A stretch of 64,000 bases of DNA. Origin: Pseudoalteromonas sp. XMcav2-N. Its GTDB lineage: Bacteria; Pseudomonadota; Gammaproteobacteria; Enterobacterales; Alteromonadaceae. The position numbers and the translations under genes were made by a program. Under the pieces are notes generated by a model that saw only the letters and a list, made by a program, of their open reading frames with translations, ran no database searches and was not told the origin of the DNA. This document shows positions 18,963-27,817 of the stretch, one piece after another. Numbering within the stretch: the first letter of the stretch is position 1; each line of letters starts with the position of its first letter. The stretch lies in NCBI RefSeq assembly GCF_024124545.1, contig NZ_JAMXSF010000003.1:341614-405613 (forward strand). The letters are read 5' to 3'.

Positions 18963-20473
18963 TCGCCGCCTTCTATCGCTATCAGGTCAATGATCAGGTC
19001 CGCATTGAAACCCAGCGCCATAGTACACAGGGCCAACGCCAGGCCACTGACAGGCATAGCCACAGGCACCTTCTGCCAGTTGTCAGGGGCAACGTGATCA
19101 GACGCCTGTTCCGGTTTAATAAATGCCTGATCCAGCACTCTGAATATCGCAAGTGCTGCCAACAGACCGCCGGTAAGAATGATCACAACCCACCACCACT
19201 GGTGAGTATCAATGGCAACATTAAGCAGTAACCATTTGGCGATAAAGCCTGCGCTGGGTGGCAGGCCAATTAAGCTGCCTCCTGCTATTGCAAAAGTAAA
19301 CAAACTCAATGGCATATACTTTGCCATGCCCTGCAGCTTAGCAATGTCATCATGGCCAAGCGAATGTATGATGTTGCCGGCAGCAATAAACATCGCTGCC
19401 TTGGCACAGGCATGGGCGACAATAAAATAAGATACCGCGGCGAGCGCACTTTGCTGCTGGGCAGCCAGTTGCGATGCCGATGCTTCCTCAGTGCTCATCA
19501 AAAGTGGAAACAGCAAAAAGAGATAACCAATTTGCGCGACGGTCGAGTATGCCACCATCAGTTTGAGACGCTTTGCTCTGAGTGCCTGCACACACCCCCA
19601 CAGAATAGCTGTCCCTCCTAATATGCCCAATAGCATTAACGCTTCATTGGTAACGGCGGGTGCCAGGATCTCCATCCAAAATCGTACCAACAGATAAAAC
19701 GACGCTTTGACAACCAAAGCGGACAAAATAGCACTAACTGGTGCCGGTGCACTGCCATGAGCATGAGGTAACCAAAAGTGCAATGGAACCAGGGCGGTTT
19801 TTAGCACCAAACCCACAGTGATTAGCGCCAATGCAGCCCAGCTTAATGGATTGGATTCAGCTTTGGCTGCAAGCTGTGCAAAGTCTAGAGTACCATAGAC
19901 GTGATACAACAAAGCCACAGCAAGCAGATAACAAAGAGACCCTAACAGACCGACTAATAAATAACGCAACGCTGCCGTCAGGCCCGCTTTATTGCCACTT
20001 AACGCGACCAGAGCAACCGCTGCCAATCCGATAATTTCGAGTGTCACATAGACATTGAAAATGTCAGCAGACAGGAATAACGCATTGATCCCCGCCACCA
20101 ACAACCACCACAGAGGCCAAAAACGCACACGTGCAGGTGATGCTGCGAAATAGAAAGCAGAATAAAAGGTCAATACTGTGACCAAAAAAACAGTCAATGA
20201 CAGTAGCAGAGCTGAGAACCCATCAAGGCTTAGCGCAATACCCAAAGGAGCCTCCCAGCCCGCAAGGACATACCTCAGCGGTGTCGTAAACTCAGTGTCT
20301 ACAGAAGGCAAATTGACCAAGATGAGTCCAATTACGAGCACCAAGGCCAGTGCGCTAAGCAGCCCAATCAGCACTTGCGCGTATTTGGTACTCAGCAATA
20401 CCGAGAAAATAGCCCCAATCAGGGGGATCGCAATCAGCAGGGGTAGTAAAGAAGCAACGTCGATTACTGGCAT
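18959..20473 (-). CDS. mrpD: Mrp antiporter subunit D
   Basis: A 504-residue inner-membrane subunit of the multisubunit Na+/H+ antiporter, related to NuoN/NuoM. The family residues are visible: the TM5 glutamate in FNVYVTLEIIGLAAVAL, the lysine in LVLKTALVPLHFWLPHAHG, and the conserved SAPAPVSAILSALVVKAS helix. Length is typical for MrpD. Its ATG shares one base with the mrpC stop (TAATG), and its own stop overlaps the next gene (ATGA), so all three are translationally linked. Confidence 0.93.
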   Translation of the reverse strand: MPVIDVASLLPLLIAIPLIGAIFSVLLSTKYAQVLIGLLSALALVLVIGLILVNLPSVDTEFTTPLRYVLAGWEAPLGIALSLDGFSALLLSLTVFLVTVLTFYSAFYFAASPARVRFWPLWWLLVAGINALFLSADIFNVYVTLEIIGLAAVALVALSGNKAGLTAALRYLLVGLLGSLCYLLAVALLYHVYGTLDFAQLAAKAESNPLSWAALALITVGLVLKTALVPLHFWLPHAHGSAPAPVSAILSALVVKASFYLLVRFWMEILAPAVTNEALMLLGILGGTAILWGCVQALRAKRLKLMVAYSTVAQIGYLFLLFPLLMSTEEASASQLAAQQQSALAAVSYFIVAHACAKAAMFIAAGNIIHSLGHDDIAKLQGMAKYMPLSLFTFAIAGGSLIGLPPSAGFIAKWLLLNVAIDTHQWWWVVIILTGGLLAALAIFRVLDQAFIKPEQASDHVAPDNWQKVPVAMPVSGLALALCTMALGFNADLIIDLIAIEGGE

Positions 20474-20760
20474 TAAGCGCCTTCCTCAGGCTTTTCAAGT
20501 GCGTTGATCCGAACCACCAAAGACAAAGCCATTGCCGTACCTGCGACCGCGACCACGATCCCAGTTAATACCATAGCGTGTGGTACAAAATCTGGTGCAG
20601 CGCCGGATGAGGCATTAGCTATAAACACCATAAACACCCCCACACCACAAATATTGATGGCGAGTATCTTCTTAACGACATGGGCAATTGCCAAGACGCC
20701 AAACAGACCAATACCGAACAGTGCTATACCAAATACACCATACAACAAAGCTTGTGTCAT
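20473..20760 (-). CDS. mrpC: Mrp antiporter subunit C (NuoK-like)
   Basis: A 95-residue protein with three TM helices, homologous to NuoK of complex I. It shows the IGLFGVLAIAHVVKKILAIN segment and a second helix containing GVGVFMVFIANAS. The third helix, VLTGIVVAVAGTAMALSLVV, carries the T-G-I-V-V pattern common in MrpC. It overlaps mrpB (ATGA) and mrpD (TAATG). It works as part of the membrane complex, not alone. Confidence 0.93.
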   Translation of the reverse strand: MTQALLYGVFGIALFGIGLFGVLAIAHVVKKILAINICGVGVFMVFIANASSGAAPDFVPHAMVLTGIVVAVAGTAMALSLVVRINALEKPEEGA

Positions 20761-21518
20761 GAGTGCTTCTCCTTCTCAACACGATTTGGCTGTGGGCCCA
20801 AAGGCTCAATCTGCAACGCACAAAATAGCAAAACCAATACCGCCGCTATGGTTATTGTCGCCGCCACTTCTATTACCAGAATTAACATGCCAGCCATAGC
20901 CACCGGATAGGCCAACGCGATGCCACTTGACAAGACGACACCTGCACCGACCAACAAAAACATGGCCAAGCCAACCACTAACAACAGGCGTGCGGTGGGT
21001 GCATTGAAGTTAAAACTGTGATGACCGGCAAGTAGCAGCAAAATCCCTGCGCCTGCCAGCAATGCACCCGCCTGAAACGCACCGCCTGGCAATACCGCAC
21101 CAGTCCAAAGTAAATACCCAGATGTAACGATTATCGCCGGTAACAACCACCGCAGGAAAGCTTCAAGTACCAAACTTCGCTCTACGGGTTCAGATACTTT
21201 AATAAATGGCAGCCTGGTGTCTTGTAAACTGAAGGGCATCACTGCCAGGGCAACAATCAACAGCACCGCAACTTCCAGCAAGGTATCATAACTGCGAAAG
21301 TTAAGTAGCACGGCCGTAACCGGGTTCTCTACACCACTTTGCTCCAGGTTAGAGACAACCAGTGTCACTAGCGGTTGGTCTGTAGACTGAAACTGGACCA
21401 GGGACATAGCCAGAAATAGACAGGCTGCAACAACCACCATACCAATAATCAACAAGACGCTGCCGGGCAAGTCTGCTTCTTGTTGTGCACTGTCACTTAA
21501 CGTCATGTTATTAAACAT
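20757..21518 (-). CDS. mrpB: Mrp antiporter subunit B (MbhE + MnhB domains)
   Basis: A 253-residue subunit with two parts. The N-terminal part resembles MbhE, the segment that ends MrpA in classic operons (DTLLEVAVLLIVALAVM). The C-terminal part is the MnhB domain (about residues 130-235: ILWTG-type helix, then LPGGAFQAGALLAGAGILLLL). The start gap from the DUF4040 gene is 33 bases, the loosest junction in the operon. The stop overlaps mrpC. The split of the usual MrpA C-terminus into separate DUF4040 and MbhE/MnhB genes resembles the Mbh-type arrangement. Confidence 0.9.
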   Translation of the reverse strand: MFNNMTLSDSAQQEADLPGSVLLIIGMVVVAACLFLAMSLVQFQSTDQPLVTLVVSNLEQSGVENPVTAVLLNFRSYDTLLEVAVLLIVALAVMPFSLQDTRLPFIKVSEPVERSLVLEAFLRWLLPAIIVTSGYLLWTGAVLPGGAFQAGALLAGAGILLLLAGHHSFNFNAPTARLLLVVGLAMFLLVGAGVVLSSGIALAYPVAMAGMLILVIEVAATITIAAVLVLLFCALQIEPLGPQPNRVEKEKHS

Positions 21519-21551
21519 AAGTTACCTCTGTTGTTATTATCTAACGCAGTT

Positions 21552-21794
21552 TTATTGGTTGAGCTGCCGACGTGTGGCGATAAGCAATGCGCCAGTCAAA
21601 CCCGCTCCAATCGCCGCCTCTGCGATGGCAATATCCCACGCACCCAGCCTGACCCAGGCAAGCGTTACGAGCAGGCCCATGCTGATAAACAGTAAAATCG
21701 CCTGAAATAGGTCTTTGGCTGTGAGACACAATATTGCGGTTACTAAGGCCCCGCTGCCTAATAGCAGGTCGATAAATAACTCACCGCTTATCAT
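21552..21794 (-). CDS. DUF4040 / MbhD-like Mrp subunit
   Basis: An 80-residue, three-helix protein matching the DUF4040 (MbhD) segment, which in classic Mrp systems is fused into the C-terminal part of MrpA. Key stretches are TAILCLTAKDLFQAILLF and RLGAWDIAIAEAAIGAG, the second holding the conserved acidic residues of the helix (D-I-A-I-A-E-A). Its start overlaps the end of mrpG by 14 bases. It is probably a core subunit at the junction of the antiporter modules. Confidence 0.9.
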   Translation of the reverse strand: MISGELFIDLLLGSGALVTAILCLTAKDLFQAILLFISMGLLVTLAWVRLGAWDIAIAEAAIGAGLTGALLIATRRQLNQ

Positions 21795-22125
21795 GCACAG
21801 CCTCCTGTTCTTCCAGTCTGCCCCGGTGTTCTACCGGGTGTTCACCTTGATCCAAACCTGTGTGACTGGCTAATAGATAGCAAGAGACGGCTCCTGCCAA
21901 CATCACAGCGACCCAAATCAACAACAGCTGAATTGCATCTGCTACTTCTACAACCTGAGGTAACACCCCCAGCACGACAAACCCTAAGCCCAGATTGTCG
22001 GCCTTGGTCAGCGCATGCAGCCGGGATAACTCGTCTGGAAAACGCCACAGACCAACGCCCCCAGCAATGAAAAAGAAAACCCCAAGCGTCACCATAACTA
22101 CACTGTACCAGTCAAAAAATGTCAT
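21781..22125 (-). CDS. mrpG: Mrp antiporter subunit G
   Basis: A 114-residue protein with three TM segments and the MrpG/PhaG hallmark GGVGLWRFPDELSRLHALTKADNLG, which matches the conserved R-x-P-D-x-x-x-R-x-H-A-x-T-K block. Its ATG overlaps the mrpF stop (ATGA). The hydrophilic tail (HTGLDQGEHPVEHRGRLEEQ) runs into the start of the DUF4040 gene. Confidence 0.93.
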   Translation of the reverse strand: MTFFDWYSVVMVTLGVFFFIAGGVGLWRFPDELSRLHALTKADNLGLGFVVLGVLPQVVEVADAIQLLLIWVAVMLAGAVSCYLLASHTGLDQGEHPVEHRGRLEEQEAVHDKR

Positions 22126-22379
22126 GATTTAGTATCTCCCATTTTGACCAAAATGACCGTTGCGGTCGGAGCCAGCAGGGCCAATACAAGCGCTACGTTA
22201 AATAAAGCGCTTTGTTGATATACAACTGCCAGCAGCGCCAAAATCGCAACGCCTATGGTGCCAAACAGTTGTAGAGACAGTATCCGGTTAAGCTTCGATG
22301 GGCCCAGCCAGAGCCGCCACAGCCCGCCAAGCAGAACCAGGGTTAAAATTGTAATAACCAGGTTTAAATACTCACTCAT
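22122..22379 (-). CDS. mrpF: Mrp antiporter subunit F
   Basis: An 85-residue, three-helix protein of the MrpF/PhaF family. It has the conserved RLWLGPSKLNRILSLQLFGT block, a variant of the usual R-x-x-x-G-P-x-x-x-D-R segment in which Asp is replaced by Asn. ATGA overlaps link it to mrpE upstream and mrpG downstream. Confidence 0.92.
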   Translation of the reverse strand: MSEYLNLVITILTLVLLGGLWRLWLGPSKLNRILSLQLFGTIGVAILALLAVVYQQSALFNVALVLALLAPTATVILVKMGDTKS

Positions 22380-22936
22380 AGTTGCTCCTTCAAAACCGGC
22401 ACCACTTGCTTATCTAGTTCTAAATCAAACAAATAGGCGATCTTTTGTTCACATTCAATCACATCCCGATAATTGCTTTCATTTACTTCCAGCATGTGTA
22501 CCAACAAGAAATCACCATTCAGTTGGGCACTCAACGTACCTGGTAGTAAGCTGATCAGGTGAATAAACCACAGCTGTGTATGGCCCGAAGGCAAACGTAG
22601 CGGATAGAAAACCGTACCAGGACGCATTTCAATGCGGTGAGCAAAAGCCAGCCGCGCTGTTTGTATTCCCCCTTTCAACGAGTTAAGCAAAAAATACGGC
22701 AGCAGGCGCAACAGACGACTATAATGCAGCTGCCCTGTTACAGAATGAACAGGCACGGCTGCCGCGTTATGAAAAAGACGCATGCTCATCCAGACCGACA
22801 CAGGCACAACGAAAATACCTATTGCCAAGGAGGACCAAACCCCTTTTGTGAGCAGCAGCCATAAAGCGCTGAAGATCACTGCCCGGATAAGCAAGGTCCG
22901 TTTGTCTGAATTGTGAGAATGCGTCTTTTTATTCAT
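22376..22936 (-). CDS. mrpE: Mrp antiporter subunit E
   Basis: A 186-residue subunit of the MrpE/MnhE family. It has two N-terminal hydrophobic helices and a cytoplasmic part containing the family feature FIHLISLLPGTLSAQLNGDFLLVHML, the S-x-x-x-x-P-G-T segment of MrpE. Its ATG overlaps the stop of the P-type ATPase gene (ATGA), which ties ATPase and antiporter into one operon. Confidence 0.92.
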   Translation of the reverse strand: MNKKTHSHNSDKRTLLIRAVIFSALWLLLTKGVWSSLAIGIFVVPVSVWMSMRLFHNAAAVPVHSVTGQLHYSRLLRLLPYFLLNSLKGGIQTARLAFAHRIEMRPGTVFYPLRLPSGHTQLWFIHLISLLPGTLSAQLNGDFLLVHMLEVNESNYRDVIECEQKIAYLFDLELDKQVVPVLKEQL

Positions 22937-25695
22937 ACCGATTCACTCACTCTGTTGGTATTTGAATCTGAGGTTGACTGTGGTTCTTTATTGCGACTGC
23001 GCAGGTGCTTTTCAGCTCCGACAATCAGCGAAATCAACCAGCCACAGACAATAACTCGTAACCAGGCCTCAAGTGAGATAGGCGCACTCTGGAACCAGTC
23101 ATTCATCAAGGGCAGGTAGGTAAACAGCAACTGCAATGCCATCATCAGTGCGATGCCTATCCAGATCCAGCGGTTTGAAAACAAGCCGACCGAAAATACC
23201 GACCGCTCCAACGAGCGACAGTTGAACAGGTAGAATGCTTCACCGACCACGAACATAGCGACTGCGACGGTTCTGGCTTGCGCTTCAGTCGCGCCCCACA
23301 TTAATTCAAGCTCGTATAAGCCGAAGGCCGTGATACACAATAAAGAGGACACCAACAAAATTCGCCACATTAAGATCCTGTCAATGATAGGTGCATCCGG
23401 GTCGTAGGGTGGACGGTCCATAATGCCCTTTTCTCTGGGCTCAAATGCCAGCATCAGACCGAGTAAAATGGCAGTGGTCATGTTGACCCATAGAATATGT
23501 ACCGGCAATAGAGGCAATGACACGCCAAGTAACACCGCAAGCAAAATCACCAAGCCTTCGCCACCGTTGGTTGGTAAGGTCCAGACAATGAACTTTTTCA
23601 GGTTGTCAAAAACACCCCGACCTTCCTCAACAGCAGCCCGCACTGTGGCAAAGTTATCATCGGTCAGCATCATATCCGACGCATCTCTGGCCACTTCAGT
23701 GCCATTGAGTGCCATGGCAACACCAATGTCGGCCCGTCTGAGCGCGGGCGCATCATTAACACCATCCCCTGTCATGGCCACAACATGGCCTTCGGCCTGT
23801 AACGATTTCACCAGTTGAAGTTTATTTTCAGGACTGACCCGTGCAAACACATCATTATTACTGGCAATATCACTGAACTCATGCTCCGATAGGTCACCAA
23901 GCTGATAGCCCGTAACGGTTTTTCCTGCGCTTTGCGGTTGAATAATGCCGAGCTGCTTGGCAATACTGGTGGCAGTCAGCGCATGATCTCCGGTGATCAT
24001 CTTGACCCGGACCCCGGCTCTGTGACAGGCAGCTACAGCTTCAATGGCCTCAGGGCGAGGCGGATCTATCATTGCTTGTAGCCCCAGAAACACCAGCTCC
24101 TGAGCAACATCGTCATGGCTCAGGCTCGTTTGCTCCCGACGTGTCGCTTTGCTTGCAAAAGCCAGTACGCGCAAGCCTTTAGCAGCCAAGCGTTCGGCTT
24201 GTTGCTCTACCGCCCCCTGATCAAGAGGAATTGAGGCGCCCTGCTCATTAAGCATAAACCGACATTTAGGCAGAATACTCTCGATGGACCCCTTCATATG
24301 GATTATGCGCATGTCGTCGACGTCATCCAGGGTGGCCATATACTGGTATTCTGATTGAAACGGTATGCAATCAACTCGTTTGGTATTCAAGCTTTCTGAT
24401 GCCATGTTGGCTTTGCGTGCAGACACCAGTAATGCTGCCTCGGTCGGATCACCGCTGATACGCCACTGTGCATTTCCTGTATCCGGTGCCAATAGTTGAG
24501 CATCATTGCACAGCGCACCAGCTCTGAGTGTTGCATAAAGACCAGGATGGGTGTTGGCCTCAACTGACGCTGACTGTAACTCAGACTGCGACATGTGAGT
24601 TTGGATCTCACCGGCAGGATCATACCCATTGCCAGATACTGCATAGAGCTGCCCGCCGCTGTAGATTTGCTCTACGGTCATCTCATTTTTGGTCAAAGTA
24701 CCAGTCTTGTCGGAGCAGATAATGGTGGTACTTCCCAACGTTTCAACCGCGGGTAGATTACGAATAACAGCTTTACGTTTAGCCATGCGGGAAACGCCAA
24801 TGGCCAGCATAATCGTGACTGCGGCAGGCAACCCTTCCGGAATAGCCCCCACAGCCAAAGCAACCGCGGCCATAAAGGAATCAAGTAGTGGTTGTCCGTG
24901 CAAGTACCCTATCAGCAAAGTGATCGCTGCCAGGCCGACAATCGCATATAACAAGACATGACTAAATTGCTTGATGCGTTTGGTCAACGGTGTGTCCAGC
25001 GTTGGCGTCGTCGCGATCAGCTCAGAAATTTTACCTATTTCGGTGTTATCGCCTGTTTCAGTGACCACCCCAACGCCGGTGCCATAAACCACCAGCGTCG
25101 ATGAAAACGCCATATTCTGGCGGTCTCCCAGCAACGCTTCTTTGGCAAGCACCTCGAGGTTTTTCTCAACAGGCACGGATTCTCCGGTCAGTGCCGACTC
25201 ATCAACCTGTAAATCTCTGACCTTCACCAGGCGCATATCCGCGGTCACTTTATCACCTGCCTGCAGCAGTACAATGTCGCCAGGCACCAGTTGTTGTGCA
25301 GCAATGGTCGTTTTTACCCCATCACGGATCACGATTGCGGTTGATTTAACACTGCCAGACAAGGCATTGATGGCATTGATGGCTTTAGATTCTTGCACAA
25401 AACCAATGATGGCGTTGAGTAGCACCACAGCAAAAATGACGATGGCGTCGACCCACTCCTGGAGTGCCAGCGTCACTACCACTGCCGAAAGCAAGATGTA
25501 AACCAAAGGCTGATGGAACTGCAGGGCGAACCGTTTTATCGGTCCGTCTCCATCATGTTTAGTAATGGCATTTGGCCCAAATTCTGCCTGTTGCCTGTCG
25601 ACCTGTTGCGAAGATAACCCTCGCTCCGGGTCGGCCTCGAACTGCTTGAGTACTGCTTCTGAGTGTTGACTGTGCCAGTCTTTCAGATCTTGCAT
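22933..25695 (-). CDS. P2-type cation-transporting ATPase, first gene of the Mrp operon
   Basis: A 920-residue P-type ATPase with an N-terminal cation-ATPase domain, an A-domain (LTGES), the phosphorylation motif SDKTGTLT (Asp329), TGDH and the hinge TGDGVNDAPAL, and ten TM helices. It resembles the SERCA/PMR1 branch: TM4 has VGAIPEGLP (equivalent to Glu309) and TM5 has TNGGEG (equivalent to Asn768/Glu771). TM6 reads VNMTTAIL, so the SERCA Asp800 position is Ala. Calcium transport by the usual two-site scheme is therefore doubtful; another cation such as Na+ or K+ is possible. GAGGTG precedes the ATG. It leads the operon and overlaps mrpE. Specificity is inferred, not shown. Confidence 0.9.
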   Translation of the reverse strand: MQDLKDWHSQHSEAVLKQFEADPERGLSSQQVDRQQAEFGPNAITKHDGDGPIKRFALQFHQPLVYILLSAVVVTLALQEWVDAIVIFAVVLLNAIIGFVQESKAINAINALSGSVKSTAIVIRDGVKTTIAAQQLVPGDIVLLQAGDKVTADMRLVKVRDLQVDESALTGESVPVEKNLEVLAKEALLGDRQNMAFSSTLVVYGTGVGVVTETGDNTEIGKISELIATTPTLDTPLTKRIKQFSHVLLYAIVGLAAITLLIGYLHGQPLLDSFMAAVALAVGAIPEGLPAAVTIMLAIGVSRMAKRKAVIRNLPAVETLGSTTIICSDKTGTLTKNEMTVEQIYSGGQLYAVSGNGYDPAGEIQTHMSQSELQSASVEANTHPGLYATLRAGALCNDAQLLAPDTGNAQWRISGDPTEAALLVSARKANMASESLNTKRVDCIPFQSEYQYMATLDDVDDMRIIHMKGSIESILPKCRFMLNEQGASIPLDQGAVEQQAERLAAKGLRVLAFASKATRREQTSLSHDDVAQELVFLGLQAMIDPPRPEAIEAVAACHRAGVRVKMITGDHALTATSIAKQLGIIQPQSAGKTVTGYQLGDLSEHEFSDIASNNDVFARVSPENKLQLVKSLQAEGHVVAMTGDGVNDAPALRRADIGVAMALNGTEVARDASDMMLTDDNFATVRAAVEEGRGVFDNLKKFIVWTLPTNGGEGLVILLAVLLGVSLPLLPVHILWVNMTTAILLGLMLAFEPREKGIMDRPPYDPDAPIIDRILMWRILLVSSLLCITAFGLYELELMWGATEAQARTVAVAMFVVGEAFYLFNCRSLERSVFSVGLFSNRWIWIGIALMMALQLLFTYLPLMNDWFQSAPISLEAWLRVIVCGWLISLIVGAEKHLRSRNKEPQSTSDSNTNRVSESV

Positions 25696-25779
25696 AAAAC
25701 ACCTCGGGAACTAGTTGTACTAAAACTATACTAGGGTGCAGCAATGCTATGTAAAACTCGAATTATTAAATTTTAAGCG

Positions 25780-25800
25780 TCGAAAAATACGAACTGTAAT
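25780..25800 (-). promoter_or_regulatory. Putative NhaR box upstream of ATPase-Mrp operon
   Basis: A 21-bp element beginning TCGAAAAATACGAACTGTA (plus strand), 85-105 bases before the ATPase start. It matches 18 of 21 positions of an element just before nhaR (26771-26791). A partial repeat, TCGAATTATT, starts 22 bp away at 25758, about two helical turns. The distribution fits a LysR-type activator site for NhaR. Binding is inferred. Confidence 0.6.
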
Positions 25801-25841
25801 TTTGGAACAAGGTTGATCTTTTGCCACTTTGATAACGTAGC

Positions 25842-26744
25842 TCATTTGAATAACGACGATTTGGCTGTATTGCATATCGCAGCAATAGCCGGGTGTCGGA
25901 TTTTTCGCTCTGCCGAAATCGCATAAAACTTTTGTTTAATGTTTGACAGCTCACCCACCGGGCGTACATGGAATGCATCACACACATCTTGAGCAATGGT
26001 ACTGGGCATAAAAAACAGCCCCAAACCAGACTGGCCAAACGATTTCATTAACGCACTGTCGTCAAACTGCGCCACGATATTGGGGTGAATATTCTGATCG
26101 CTCAACCAAAAATCAAACTCTTTGCGAATTTCATGTTGCTGTGTCGGCAGTAATAAAGGTGCATTATTAAGCGACATAGGAAAATTCTGGGCGTATTGTC
26201 TGGCAAGTGCTGGGGCCGCCAAAAAGGTAATACTACTTTCTCCCAGCAAATGGTTATACGCCTTAACACTGAACGCCCCTGTAACAGGCACATCACTCAA
26301 CACTAAGTCAACTTTATGAACCGCCAAGTCTGCAAGCATACTTTCTACTGGCCCTTCCAGGCTGGTCAGGCGAATGTCCGGCTCAATATGCATGGCAGGC
26401 TCAATAATCTTATGGACTATGGTTTTGGGCAATACACTGGAGGCGCCAACAATAAACTCTGCCGGGCCCACAGCACTGTTGCCTTTTAAAACATCACTCA
26501 ACTCATTACCCAACTCAAAGATCTCATCAGCGTAGCGCAATACGACTCTGCCAGTGTCGGTTAGTCGCAGCCCACGGCCCTCTTTTTGCAAAAGCTCATT
26601 ACCGACGCGCTCTTCGAGCAAAGACAACTGACCGCTGATGGTTTGCGGGGTAATGTTCAGTTTAGCACTGGCCTTGGCAATACTGCCCTCATGCGCAACA
26701 GCCCAGAAGTACTTTAAGTGTTTGTAGTTAATGACATCCTGCAT
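25842..26744 (-). CDS. nhaR: LysR-family Na+-responsive activator NhaR
   Basis: A 300-residue LysR-type regulator recognised as NhaR. The N-terminal winged helix has YKHLKYFWAVAHEGSIAKASAKLNITPQTISGQLS, very close to E. coli NhaR, followed by QKEGRGLRLTDTG and the effector-binding domain. NhaR activates Na+/H+ antiporter genes in response to Na+. Here it is encoded directly upstream of, and on the same strand as, the ATPase-Mrp operon, with about 146 bases between. A near-identical 21-bp element lies before nhaR and before the operon, supporting autoregulation and control of the antiporter. Confidence 0.93.
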   Translation of the reverse strand: MQDVINYKHLKYFWAVAHEGSIAKASAKLNITPQTISGQLSLLEERVGNELLQKEGRGLRLTDTGRVVLRYADEIFELGNELSDVLKGNSAVGPAEFIVGASSVLPKTIVHKIIEPAMHIEPDIRLTSLEGPVESMLADLAVHKVDLVLSDVPVTGAFSVKAYNHLLGESSITFLAAPALARQYAQNFPMSLNNAPLLLPTQQHEIRKEFDFWLSDQNIHPNIVAQFDDSALMKSFGQSGLGLFFMPSTIAQDVCDAFHVRPVGELSNIKQKFYAISAERKIRHPAIAAICNTAKSSLFK

Positions 26745-26770
26745 GGGGCTTCCTCATAGTTAAAGACACT

Positions 26771-26791
26771 TCGAATAATCCGAACTGTAGT
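26771..26791 (-). promoter_or_regulatory. Putative NhaR box upstream of nhaR
   Basis: Element beginning TCGAATAATCCGAACTGTA on the plus strand, 27 bases upstream of the nhaR start and in the spacer shared with the divergent HPF-like gene. It differs from the Mrp-operon element at 3 of 21 positions. At this distance it could give autorepression of nhaR. Confidence 0.6.
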
Positions 26792-26914
26792 ATATAGAAC
26801 AAACGATTTCACTTAATTCTTTTCGATTGATACGCTTGATGAGGTAGCACGATCACATTACAGGCGACGTTTAAGCAGATAAACGAACTTTAAATCAATC
26901 AATGAGAATAAATT

Positions 26915-27220
26915 ATGTGGGTAGATGTGTTTTCATCCCATAGTGACGCGACAGAAGCCGAAAACAATCATGTAGATGCACAAATCAGGCTTATGCTTGG
27001 CCGCTATGCAGGGCAAATTGACAAAGTCGAAGTTTATCTTTTGATGGATGAAAACCAGTTAGACGACATTCAACAAGTTCACTGTACGATCCGAGTCGGG
27101 CTGAGGGGCTATCAGCAGGTTGAAGTGAATGAAGTGGCAGATAAAGCATCCGATGCAATTAATGCCTGCGCTCACCGGGCTAAACGTTACGTAAAACGCG
27201 CACTGAGACTATCGGGTTAG
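26915..27220 (+). CDS. HPF/RaiA-like ribosome-associated protein
   Basis: A 101-residue protein resembling the hibernation-promoting-factor / YfiA fold. It has an early beta strand, DKVEVYLLMDENQLDDIQQVHCTIRVGLRGYQQVEV, and a basic C-terminal helix ending AHRAKRYVKRALRLSG. HPF proteins bind the ribosomal interface when growth slows. This one lacks the long C-terminal dimerisation domain. The N-terminus (MWVDVFSSHSDATEAE) is unusual for RaiA or Hpf, so it may be a variant of the family. It is divergent from nhaR and could share its salt-responsive region. Confidence 0.7.
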   Translation: MWVDVFSSHSDATEAENNHVDAQIRLMLGRYAGQIDKVEVYLLMDENQLDDIQQVHCTIRVGLRGYQQVEVNEVADKASDAINACAHRAKRYVKRALRLSG

Positions 27221-27247
27221 AAACTATTGCAAGATGAAGTAAATAAA

Positions 27248-27276
27248 AAGGCCGCAAGTCTGAGACTTGCGGCCTT
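27248..27276 (-). terminator. Strong hairpin terminator; likely original tRNA-Ser terminator
   Basis: Perfect 13-bp inverted repeat (arm AAGGCCGCAAGTC, 3-base loop). The T-rich tail (TTTTTATTTA) is on the minus strand, and the plus-strand side (AATATGG) is poor. It lies immediately outside the left island repeat. Before the island inserted, it would have directly followed the tRNA-Ser 3' end on the minus strand. It can also serve the HPF-like gene. Confidence 0.8.
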
Positions 27277-27280
27277 AATA

Positions 27281-27306
27281 TGGCGGAGAGATAGGGATTT
27301 GAACCC
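27281..27306 (-). repeat. Left attachment repeat: tRNA-Ser 3'-end remnant
   Basis: 26 bases identical to the T-arm/acceptor 3' end of both tRNA-Ser genes at 34696 and 34845, starting with the complement of CCA. Sequence identity stops at 27307. This is the expected product of site-specific integration into the tRNA 3' end. Confidence 0.85.
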
Positions 27307-27817
27307 AAGGTGCCATCATTAAAACTAAAAATTATTGTTAACTATCAATAACTAAAATCGGTAACACATGCTGCGGTTAAACAATTAATTCCTACAGTTG
27401 ACTATAGCCTTTTCGATAGGGTTCGACAACTTTTGAACTGAAAAAGGAAACATAACTGGCATCACTTGATATTGTGTTATCACCCCAAACAAGGTGCCAA
27501 AATCGCTTGGTGATCACAGCGGGTAGAGGTCCTCTCTGACACGTTTTTGGACAGAAGTGAGTTCCGAACAATTGAGTATTGATCATGTCATATCAAGTTG
27601 GAAACTGCGATACACGAGCACTGTGGATAAATCATTTAATTGGTTAACGATTGAGTGAATTTGGTTAAATCCAAAAGGTAAAAAAAGCGCCACCCCTACA
27701 AGGTTCGCTTTTTGCATTGTGACTAAGCTCAGACAACGATCCTACTGCTACGCCATAATATTACCACCCAACTATTCGAGCATTTACGCCCACATGCCAG
27801 ATAATCAGATTGAGGCA

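Noticed and set aside
27392..27586. 64-codon open frame on the minus strand near the left island end
   Set aside because: No family, no ribosome-binding site, no conserved context; probably chance.
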